DNA from: Candidatus Cryptobacteroides gallistercoris
Lineage (GTDB): Bacteria; Bacteroidota; Bacteroidia; Bacteroidales; UBA932
Assembly (NCBI GenBank): GCA_017694835.1
Contig: JADIMJ010000101.1
Coordinates: forward strand, 1-43,373
DNA: 43,373 nt
Direction of reading: 5' to 3'
Under the pieces are notes generated by a model, which was given only the letters and a program-made list of their open reading frames with translations, was not told where the DNA came from and ran no database searches. The translations under genes were made by a program, and so were the position numbers. Shown here one piece after another: positions 7,750-14,152 of the stretch; position 1 is the first letter of the stretch, and each line of letters begins with the position of its first letter.

Positions 7750-9198
7750 ATGAAACGGTATCTTACAATCATTGCAGCCATATTTCTGTCATTTTCGGGA
7801 TATGCGCAGAGACAGGACTTTGCGGAAGAATATATCCGCTTCAAAGAAGAGGCATGGGGCGAATTCATCCGATTCAGGAGAGAGGCCAATCAGGAATATG
7901 CTCAATTTCTGAAACAGGCGTGGAAAGAAATGGATGCCTTGCAAGCTGTGCCGTATCCGCATCATGACCCGCCGGTTCTGCCTCAATATGATCCGGATGA
8001 TGATATTCCCGGGCCATATGTTCCGGATGATATTCCCGGGCCATATGTTCCGGATGACATTCCGGACAATGTTCCTCCGCGTCCGTCAATCCCGGATGAT
8101 AATCTGCAGGCAGATGACATCCTGTCGGTCGATTTTTTCGGGCAAAGATGCAGCATCAGAATCGGCTCTGATGAAAGAATAATGCTTGCCGGTATTTCAG
8201 GCGAAGACTTGTCAAAAGCATGGACGGAGCTTTCTGACGGAAGATTCGATGACACAGTACTTGACTGCCTGCGACTGCGCAGAGAACTGCGACTGTGTGA
8301 CTGGGGATACTATCAGCTCGTCCTGAAAACAGCATACGCATATACGGGGAATGCGGACGAGAATCTGAACACAGTGATTCAGGGCTATATTCTGGCACAG
8401 TCCGGATATAAGATGCGGATTGCACGCAGCGACGGCAAGCTGTATCTTCTCATACCGTCTGATGTACAGATATACGGATGCTATTTGGCCGAAATGGCTG
8501 ACAACCTGAAATATTATTTCTTTGACAAGACATACACAGGCGGGAATTTTTCCGTGTGTGACACACCTTATCCTGATGAAAGGATATTTTCTATGTACAT
8601 AGATGAAATGCCCCTGCTTCCTGAAACGGAGACTGTCTGCATATCCATGCAGTCTGCAAGATATCCTGCCCTTGAAATGTGGTTTTGCCCCAATAAGAAT
8701 CTCACTGATTTTCTCTCCACATATCCGTGCTGCCCATGGGATGTATATGCAAGTGCACCCCTGAGTAACAAGGCAAGGGAAATAATGTATCCTGTCTTCA
8801 AGGAGAACATAAGTGCCGGGTCAGAACCGGAAGCGGCCGAAATGATTCTGAATTTTGTCCAGACGGCCTTTGAATACAAGACGGATGATGAACAGTTCGG
8901 CTATGAAAAACCTATGTTTCCGGACGAGACCCTCAATTATCCATACAGCGACTGCGAGGACAGGGCAATACTTTTCGCCACACTCGCAAGGGACCTGCTC
9001 GGCCTGGATGTAATCCTCATGCATTACCCCAACCATATTGCCGCAGCAGTATGCTTCAACAGCGATGTTTCCGGAGACAGTGTCATGCATAAAGGGCGGA
9101 AATATATTGTATGTGATCCGACATTCATAGGGGCTCCCGTCGGGGTGACAATGCCGGGAATGAATAATGCGGAAGCTGAAATCATTGAACTTAAATGA
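7750..9198 (+). CDS. Exported transglutaminase-like protein
   Basis: 482 residues. Signal peptide at 1-19 (MKRYLTIIAAIFLSFSGYA). Residues 20-60 are helical and charged, residues about 65-115 are a Pro/Asp-rich linker with two exact DDIPGPYVP copies. The middle (120-360) is unrecognised. The C-terminal domain has the transglutaminase-like cysteine-protease triad: DCEDRA (Cys402), NHIAAAV (His429) and CDPTF (Asp456), with even 27-residue spacing. Such domains in bacteria act as proteases or cross-linking enzymes. The gene sits 4 bases after the caspase-like gene and 7 before the Sel1 gene, so it is in the same transcript. Together they suggest an exported set with two different Cys-based active sites. 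Substrate unknown. Confidence 0.85.
   Translation: MKRYLTIIAAIFLSFSGYAQRQDFAEEYIRFKEEAWGEFIRFRREANQEYAQFLKQAWKEMDALQAVPYPHHDPPVLPQYDPDDDIPGPYVPDDIPGPYVPDDIPDNVPPRPSIPDDNLQADDILSVDFFGQRCSIRIGSDERIMLAGISGEDLSKAWTELSDGRFDDTVLDCLRLRRELRLCDWGYYQLVLKTAYAYTGNADENLNTVIQGYILAQSGYKMRIARSDGKLYLLIPSDVQIYGCYLAEMADNLKYYFFDKTYTGGNFSVCDTPYPDERIFSMYIDEMPLLPETETVCISMQSARYPALEMWFCPNKNLTDFLSTYPCCPWDVYASAPLSNKAREIMYPVFKENISAGSEPEAAEMILNFVQTAFEYKTDDEQFGYEKPMFPDETLNYPYSDCEDRAILFATLARDLLGLDVILMHYPNHIAAAVCFNSDVSGDSVMHKGRKYIVCDPTFIGAPVGVTMPGMNNAEAEIIELK
7999..8052 (+). repeat. Two perfect 27-base tandem repeats inside the transglutaminase-like gene
   Basis: 7999-8025 and 8026-8052 are identical and encode DDIPGPYVP twice, followed by a degenerate third start (DDIPDNVP). 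In-frame copy-number change would lengthen or shorten the Pro-rich linker without breaking the frame. Confidence 0.9.
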
Positions 9199-9205
9199 AA
9201 AACAC

Positions 9206-10855
9206 ATGAAAAAAATTTTATTGACACTGGCTGCCGGACTGACAATTTTATCCTCCGGTGACATTTCTGCACTGGGCAGCAATTGCATACAGTCCGCACC
9301 GGACAACAATTACAGCCGGATTAATGAAGAAGATATTTATAAGCAGGCAAAATCAGCATACGATGCCGGAGACTACGGCTTCGCACTTGAATTGCTGAGG
9401 CCCGCTGCCGACAGAGGCTTCGCCAAGGCCCAGAATCTGCTGGGTAACTGCTACTTCAACGGGCATGGAGTAAAACAGGATCTGGAATTGTCCACGCTCT
9501 GGTACAGACGGTCTGCGGAACAGGGATATGCAAATGCCCAATACAATCTGGGAAATGCTTACCGATTCGGGAATGGTGTCAAACAGGACGACACACAAGC
9601 TCTATACTGGTATGAAAAAGCCGCAGAACAGGATTTTACCCCGGCAATTTTTCAGCTAGGATGTCTCTACGACTTTAACTTGGAAGATTATGCAAAGGCT
9701 GCCGGATATTACCATGAAGCTGCCCAAAAAGGTGAATCATTTGCTTTGGTAAATCTTGGAGTCCTGTATGAAAGAGGCTTTGGCGTGCCCCAGGACTACG
9801 ACATGGCATTTGTACTTTATAATGATGCAGCCCAAAAAGGGAATGCCTATGGATGCTATAATCTGGGACTTTGCCACCAGTTCGGCAGGGGGACTGAAGT
9901 TGACATAATAAAAGCAGTGGAGATGTACAAAAAGGCAGTGGATGCGGGATACCCAGACACAACTGTGTATTTCCTGATAGGGCAACTGCTCTTTTCCCTT
10001 GACGATGGAGAATGCTACGAATGGCTCGTAAAGTCAGCAGATTCAGGCGATCTGTTTGCCAGAATAGGGATAGGAGCCTGCATTGCAAAAGGTCTCGGAA
10101 CTGAAAGAGACATAGACAAGGCCGTGGAAATATTCAAAGCCGCAATCGAGTATGACGCAGCGGAGACTGAGACTGATGAAGAGTGCCTTGAGGCAGAAGA
10201 ATACTCCAGCCTCGGAAGTCTGCACCTGAGCAATCTATATTACAAGAATTTTTATACGGGTATCGGAAGACAAGAAGCGATTGACCTTTTTTGGAACGGA
10301 CAGTATAGTATTGAAGCCCACGGGACTTCTCATTGGTTTCTTTCAGACGATGACTATGAGGCCATATTCAACGACTGGTCAAAGTCTGCGTTTTTTGAAC
10401 CGATAGGCGGTATCTCATACGAAATTACTGTGGGGGGATATACTGAATCAGAGCCTGATATTCCTGAAATATTGTGGCCCGAAAACGATATCCGCCATGT
10501 GACCATCGTTGATGGTCAGGAAATGCCCGTCGCCGGGATAAACTTTGCCCTTGCAGATGGTCACCTCTTGTTCGCCCAGTACGGATACGGCCAATATCTG
10601 TGCGAAACGGGGATTTTCAGGACATTGGAGGAAATTGTTCCTGGAGAAAATTTCGACCCGGATCCATATCCATGGGTCGACGAGGATGACCCTCAGGTAA
10701 GAATAGAACAGGACAAAGGTTTCCTTTTCCGCCTTAAAAGAGGGGAATCTGACCCCGGCGTATATTGCAGAATCCATGTCGACAAGATACACAGGAACAG
10801 AGACGGCTCGATTGCCGGCGTGGAACTCTCATATCAGGTGAGCCGCTTCAAATAG
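9206..10855 (+). CDS. Exported Sel1-repeat protein
   Basis: 549 residues from ATG 9206; an in-frame ATG at 9167 lies inside the previous gene and would bury the signal peptide. Signal peptide about 1-23 (MKKILLTLAAGLTILSSGD...). Residues about 55-300 hold about seven Sel1-type helical repeats, for example AQNLLGNCYFNGHGVKQD, AQYNLGNAYRFGNGVKQD and ALVNLGVLYERGFGVPQD. These fold as a TPR-like solenoid that binds protein partners. The last 200 residues are a separate, unrecognised domain rich in Asp, Gly and aromatic residues. It is the last tightly linked gene of the caspase operon (7-base gap before it, 105 bases after). Probable role: scaffold for the exported enzymes (inference). Confidence 0.88.
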   Translation: MKKILLTLAAGLTILSSGDISALGSNCIQSAPDNNYSRINEEDIYKQAKSAYDAGDYGFALELLRPAADRGFAKAQNLLGNCYFNGHGVKQDLELSTLWYRRSAEQGYANAQYNLGNAYRFGNGVKQDDTQALYWYEKAAEQDFTPAIFQLGCLYDFNLEDYAKAAGYYHEAAQKGESFALVNLGVLYERGFGVPQDYDMAFVLYNDAAQKGNAYGCYNLGLCHQFGRGTEVDIIKAVEMYKKAVDAGYPDTTVYFLIGQLLFSLDDGECYEWLVKSADSGDLFARIGIGACIAKGLGTERDIDKAVEIFKAAIEYDAAETETDEECLEAEEYSSLGSLHLSNLYYKNFYTGIGRQEAIDLFWNGQYSIEAHGTSHWFLSDDDYEAIFNDWSKSAFFEPIGGISYEITVGGYTESEPDIPEILWPENDIRHVTIVDGQEMPVAGINFALADGHLLFAQYGYGQYLCETGIFRTLEEIVPGENFDPDPYPWVDEDDPQVRIEQDKGFLFRLKRGESDPGVYCRIHVDKIHRNRDGSIAGVELSYQVSRFK

Positions 10856-10898
10856 CTGCAAGTCGTTGGACTTACAGTCTGCATAGAAATGTCATTAG

Positions 10899-10926
10899 GG
10901 TGACCGCCAAAATGGATTTGGTCACC
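10899..10926 (+). promoter_or_regulatory. Small hairpin between Sel1 gene and lipoprotein genes
   Basis: GGTGACC (10899-10905) pairs exactly with GGTCACC (10920-10926) with a 14-base loop. No T-run follows. It lies in the 105-base gap that separates the six tightly spaced genes from the three lipoprotein genes and could be a weak terminator or processing site. Confidence 0.3.
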
Positions 10927-10960
10927 ACCATGACAATCATCCAATCCAAAATATCAAGTT

Positions 10961-11584
10961 ATGAAAAAAATTCAGCATTTAATACCCATCCTCGCCGCCC
11001 TCATGATGACGGTACCAGGATGCGGAAACGGGGACACAAAAGAACGCACATACGACAGCAACGGGAGACTCACAAACGAGTACTGGAAAGAGTACGATGA
11101 GGACGGCAATCCGGTTGCGGCATACGAAACCAGATATGAATACGACGCAGCAGGCAGGAAGACGGCCGTTCGGGATTTCAGGAATGAAGACGGGGCCTGG
11201 ACTCTTGTCAGAACAAAAAAGATATTCTATGGCGGATACGGGCTTCCGGAACAGACGCTGACCGTTTCGGGATATGACACGGTGCGCAGGGCATTTGCCG
11301 TGAATCCCGACGGAACCTATACGGTCTATGAGCGGAAATCAGTCGGAAGAAGCTATCTCATTGACGGCCAATCCGGCAATCTGCTCAGGACATACACCGC
11401 AGACGGCCGAATACGGGACATATACGAATATGAAAACGGTTTACTGGTCAGAAAAATCTGCTCAAACACTTTGACCAGGTACAAAAGAAAATATGACAAA
11501 TCCGGAAACTGCATATCTGTCAAGGAGATTTGTGACGGCGAGAGCAAGAGGATAATATACCGTCATATAACAAGAATACCATAA
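10961..11584 (+). CDS. YD-repeat-like lipoprotein, copy 1
   Basis: 207 residues. Lipoprotein signal peptide with lipobox TVPGC (Cys near residue 21). The mature protein is a run of short beta-hairpin repeats of the type YDxxGR...: YDSNGRL, YDEDGNP, YEYDAAGRK, YTADGRIR, YDKSGNC. This pattern resembles single YD/Rhs or MORN-like repeats in small exported proteins. It is a paralogue of the next two genes: the segment SYLIDGQSGNLLRTYTADG matches SYLIDGESRNLLELYAEDG in copy 3. Compared with copy 3 it lacks about 75 residues near the N-terminus. Likely anchored in the inner or outer membrane; function unknown. Spacing to copy 2 is 16 bases. Confidence 0.8.
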   Translation: MKKIQHLIPILAALMMTVPGCGNGDTKERTYDSNGRLTNEYWKEYDEDGNPVAAYETRYEYDAAGRKTAVRDFRNEDGAWTLVRTKKIFYGGYGLPEQTLTVSGYDTVRRAFAVNPDGTYTVYERKSVGRSYLIDGQSGNLLRTYTADGRIRDIYEYENGLLVRKICSNTLTRYKRKYDKSGNCISVKEICDGESKRIIYRHITRIP

Positions 11585-11600
11585 AAATCCGATTAAAATC

Positions 11601-12245
11601 ATGACAATGAAGGCACAAAACTTTTTGAGACTTATTCTGGCAGTGTTGATACTTGCCGCGACAACAGGATGCAGGAAACAAGAAACATCTCCGCCGGAAA
11701 TATATGGTCCGGAATATTCAGGCGGATGGGTTCTGACTGAAAGGTTTGAACATTACTACTGGACCGGTGAATCCATGGCAATCAGTGTCGATGAAACCCG
11801 TAAGACGATATATGATGCGGACAGCAATGTCAGGCACAAGGTATCCTTGAAATATAATAAATGGAGAGGAAAAGAGTACATAGCGGAAAAAGCCGATTAT
11901 GAATACAACGCCGGCGGAAGTCTCATGAAAATAGTACATAAATCATACGATAAAAAGAATGTCCTGCTTTCCAGGCATGAGACAAGTTTCGGCTACGATG
12001 AGGCAGGAAAGCAAATATGGATGACCAAATACAGGACCGACAACGGACTATATTCCAAAGTCCGGTCAGAAAAGATGTTCTATGACGATGACGGACACCT
12101 TGAAATGAAAGTGACGGTCTCCGGACGCGACACTACATACAGCCGATACAGCCGGAAGCCCGACGGGACATGCATGGTCAGTGAAAGGATACGCTCATCA
12201 ACCCGGTACCGTACTGAGTGCGAATCAGTCTATGAAATCATATAG
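11601..12245 (+). CDS. YD-repeat-like lipoprotein, copy 2 (short C-terminus)
   Basis: 214 residues. Lipoprotein signal with ATTGC lipobox. It has the same YD-like hairpins as its neighbours (IYDADSNVR, YEYNAGGSL, FGYDEAGKQI, FYDDDGHLE) and the shared KPDGTCMVSER motif. Here the protein ends about 20 residues after that motif, whereas copies 1 and 3 continue for a further 60-75 residues through the YLIDG and YDK segments. So it is C-terminally shortened relative to its paralogues; no downstream remnant is visible because copy 3 starts 14 bases after the stop. In-frame ATGs at 11601 and 11607 are both possible starts. Function unknown. Confidence 0.75.
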   Translation: MTMKAQNFLRLILAVLILAATTGCRKQETSPPEIYGPEYSGGWVLTERFEHYYWTGESMAISVDETRKTIYDADSNVRHKVSLKYNKWRGKEYIAEKADYEYNAGGSLMKIVHKSYDKKNVLLSRHETSFGYDEAGKQIWMTKYRTDNGLYSKVRSEKMFYDDDGHLEMKVTVSGRDTTYSRYSRKPDGTCMVSERIRSSTRYRTECESVYEII

Positions 12246-12259
12246 GAAAACTCAAAACC

Positions 12260-13120
12260 ATGAAACAAGCACATCAAATCCCATTCATCCTTGCCGTCAT
12301 CATGTCTGCGGCATCAGGATGCAGAAACAACCAAGCCGGCGACGGTCTGCCGGAAACGGAAAAACATGCCGTAAGACGGATTGTGACAGAAGAAATCGTG
12401 CGGCCGGTAACCACCGGGGACTTCAACTGGCCGCTGCTGTCACTCGTGGAGGAAAAGGATATCCTTGAATATGATGCAGAGGGGCGTATTGTCAGAAAGG
12501 TATCATACTATACAGACAGGAAGTGGCTGAAGATATTCGGGCCGACTTACAAGGCCACAGAAACGCAGCATACCTATAACGACCATGGAAAGCCGGACAG
12601 AATACGCCAGCGGATATTTGACAACGAAGGAAAGATGATTTCAGAATATGAGACACGGTTCGAATATGATGCGGAAGGAATGAAGACAGGCATGACCAAG
12701 TACCATATAGACGGGAACGGTTCTTCGCGTATAATATTGTCAGAAATCTCATATTACGGAGAAGGACGGCTGCGGCAGAGACTGACGGTCATCGGAAACG
12801 ACACAACCTACTCGGCATATACATGGAAGCCGGACGGCACTTGTCTGGTCAATGAGAGGTCCGGACATGAGCGGTCGTCCTATCTCATTGACGGAGAATC
12901 CCGGAATTTGCTTGAGCTTTATGCGGAAGACGGGACTGTCAGGCAGAAATTGGAGTATAGGGACGGAGACCTCATCAGGAAGACTGCCGGGAACCGGACT
13001 TGGGAATATTCATACAAGAGAAAATATGACAAAGACAATAACTGCATCAGATACTCGTCCTACTGCAACGGCCGATGGGTGGAAACCATAAGGCGGCATA
13101 TACAGACATTCAAGGATTGA
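12260..13120 (+). CDS. YD-repeat-like lipoprotein, copy 3 (longest)
   Basis: 286 residues. Lipoprotein signal with ASGC lipobox near residue 21. Repeats include LEYDAEGRIV, YNDHGKPD, FDNEGKM, FEYDAEGMK, YAEDGTVR and YDKDNNC. It contains every segment found in copies 1 and 2, so it is the best representative of the family. About half the residues of matching segments are identical between copies, showing old tandem duplication. It closes the transcript; a strong hairpin at 13270-13307 lies downstream. Function unknown; position suggests membrane-bound partners of the caspase locus, but the 105-base gap leaves a separate transcript possible. Confidence 0.8.
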   Translation: MKQAHQIPFILAVIMSAASGCRNNQAGDGLPETEKHAVRRIVTEEIVRPVTTGDFNWPLLSLVEEKDILEYDAEGRIVRKVSYYTDRKWLKIFGPTYKATETQHTYNDHGKPDRIRQRIFDNEGKMISEYETRFEYDAEGMKTGMTKYHIDGNGSSRIILSEISYYGEGRLRQRLTVIGNDTTYSAYTWKPDGTCLVNERSGHERSSYLIDGESRNLLELYAEDGTVRQKLEYRDGDLIRKTAGNRTWEYSYKRKYDKDNNCIRYSSYCNGRWVETIRRHIQTFKD

Positions 13121-13269
13121 TGTCCACTGTCCCGGTTCCGTATATATGCTTGTCACATTGGCCTACATGCCGTCAATATCAATGTCTCCCTCTCCTCGGA
13201 CGGTACATCAGGCCTCCTCTATCACAGCATTCTGAAGGTCAAATGTCCAGGTGCGGCCGTTGTCGAAGT

Positions 13270-13307
13270 GCGCCCGGTGGAGCACCAAAATGCTGTCCAC
13301 CGGGCGC
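13270..13307 (+). terminator. Strong GC-rich hairpin after the lipoprotein genes
   Basis: GCGCCCGGTGGA (13270-13281) is the exact reverse complement of 13296-13307. GCA/TGC can add pairs inside the loop. No T-run follows. Likely end of the lipoprotein transcript, though 150 bases after the last stop. Confidence 0.5.
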
Positions 13308-13387
13308 GCTGCAGATTTGCCATTACTGAAAAAGTTACCTGTATTACCTGTGCAGGACTTTAATTTCTTCTTTTGCCCGATTATCCT

Positions 13388-13395
13388 TATTTTTG
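13388..13395 (+). promoter_or_regulatory. -7 element TATTTTTG ahead of the AraC-type gene
   Basis: Exact match to TAnnTTTG, 37 bases before the ATG at 13433. A TTTG at 13372-13375 is present but closer than usual for a -33 box. Confidence 0.5.
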
Positions 13396-13432
13396 TTCCG
13401 ACGGTCGGGTCAGGCCTCATGAGACGGAACAA

Positions 13433-14020
13433 ATGGAAGCTGAATACGGAGAGAAAAATACGCTCCATATCAAGAATATGGTATGCAACAGATGCATAAT
13501 GGCTGTGGAAAATGCATTGTGCGGCCTCGGCCTGCATCCGGTGAAGACGGAACTCGGCACAGCAGTCATCCGGGAAGAAATTACGGATGCCGTGCATGAT
13601 GCTGTCAGGGCGGCCCTTGAACCGCTGGGATTTGAAATCATCGATGACAGGAAATCCCGTATCATCGAGCAGGTCAAGTCCGAAATAATCAGACTGGTCC
13701 ATTATGACAGCGGCGGGCTGAAAGTCAATCTTTCCGACTGGCTCTCATCAAGGATGCACAAGGACTACAGCCTGCTCAGCAAAGTGTTTTCCGAAGCCAC
13801 AGGCACAACAATAGAAAAATATTTCATAGCTCAGAAGATAGAAAAGGCCAAGGAACTTCTCGCATACGGAGAATTGTCCCTGAACGAAATTGCGGACAGG
13901 CTCGGGTACTCGAGCGCGGCATATCTGAGCGCCCAGTTCAAGAATGTCACGGGGCTGACTCCGAGCCATTTCCGAAAAATCGGGGAAAACCGCCGCAAGC
14001 CGCTGGATGAAATCTTATAA
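13433..14020 (+). CDS. AraC-family regulator with CxxC metal-binding-like N-terminal domain
   Basis: 195 residues from ATG 13433; an upstream in-frame ATG at 13373 would place the promoter-like element inside the gene. Residues about 8-75 resemble a heavy-metal-associated (HMA) fold, with MVCNRC carrying the CxxC motif (about residues 16-21). Residues about 90-185 are an AraC-type DNA-binding domain: the second helix-turn-helix reads LSLNEIADRLGYSSAAYLSAQFKNVTGLTPSHFR. This combination next to copA is a known Bacteroidota arrangement. Likely role: copper-responsive control of the downstream CopA ATPase, with metal bound at the CxxC site (inference). The gap to copA holds repeated TTCCGG motifs that could be its operators. 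Confidence 0.85.
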   Translation: MEAEYGEKNTLHIKNMVCNRCIMAVENALCGLGLHPVKTELGTAVIREEITDAVHDAVRAALEPLGFEIIDDRKSRIIEQVKSEIIRLVHYDSGGLKVNLSDWLSSRMHKDYSLLSKVFSEATGTTIEKYFIAQKIEKAKELLAYGELSLNEIADRLGYSSAAYLSAQFKNVTGLTPSHFRKIGENRRKPLDEIL

Positions 14021-14046
14021 AATCTGTCCATAATTCCATAACTGCG

Positions 14047-14060
14047 CCGGAAAATTCCGG
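14047..14060. promoter_or_regulatory. Inverted repeat CCGGAA-AA-TTCCGG ahead of copA
   Basis: A 6-bp perfect inverted repeat with a 2-base spacer, ending 2 bases before the -7 element of copA. TTCCGG recurs at 14081 and 14092 downstream. Position fits an operator for the adjacent AraC-type regulator. Confidence 0.5.
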
Positions 14061-14062
14061 CA

Positions 14063-14070
14063 TATCTTTG
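14063..14070 (+). promoter_or_regulatory. -7 element TATCTTTG of copA
   Basis: Exact TAnnTTTG match, 82 bases before the copA start, leaving a leader of about 75 bases that contains 11-base repeats. No clear TTTG -33 box. Confidence 0.6.
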
Positions 14071-14080
14071 CGCCATAATA

Positions 14081-14135
14081 TTCCGGACGGCTTCCGGACG
14101 AATCACGGACGAATCACGGACGAATCACGGAATAT
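14081..14135. repeat. Five 11-base tandem units in the copA leader
   Basis: Units are TTCCGGACGGC, TTCCGGACGAA, TCACGGACGAA, TCACGGACGAA and TCACGGAATAT. ACGAATCACGG occurs three times without change (14098-14130). The 11-base spacing is about one helical turn. Could be operator sites on one DNA face or an RNA element in the leader. Confidence 0.8.
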
Positions 14136-14152
14136 CAGCAAAGTAAAACGAA

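Larger units (their letters stand above)
13121..13432. other. Intergenic region of 312 bases without a convincing gene
   Basis: The first half has no ribosome binding site followed by a plausible frame on either strand. A 12-bp hairpin (13270-13307) and a -7-like element (13388-13395) lie in the second half. Minus-strand frames that run through here into 13702 have no start context and overlap the AraC-type gene, so I leave them out. Confidence 0.5.

Noticed and set aside
7999..8052. Possible CRISPR-like array
   Set aside because: Only two units, no spacers, and the units are in frame and encode a Pro-rich linker.
13121..13432. Degraded gene in the gap before the AraC-type gene
   Set aside because: Frames on both strands run through it, but none has a start context or recognisable domain; a hairpin and promoter element explain half of it.
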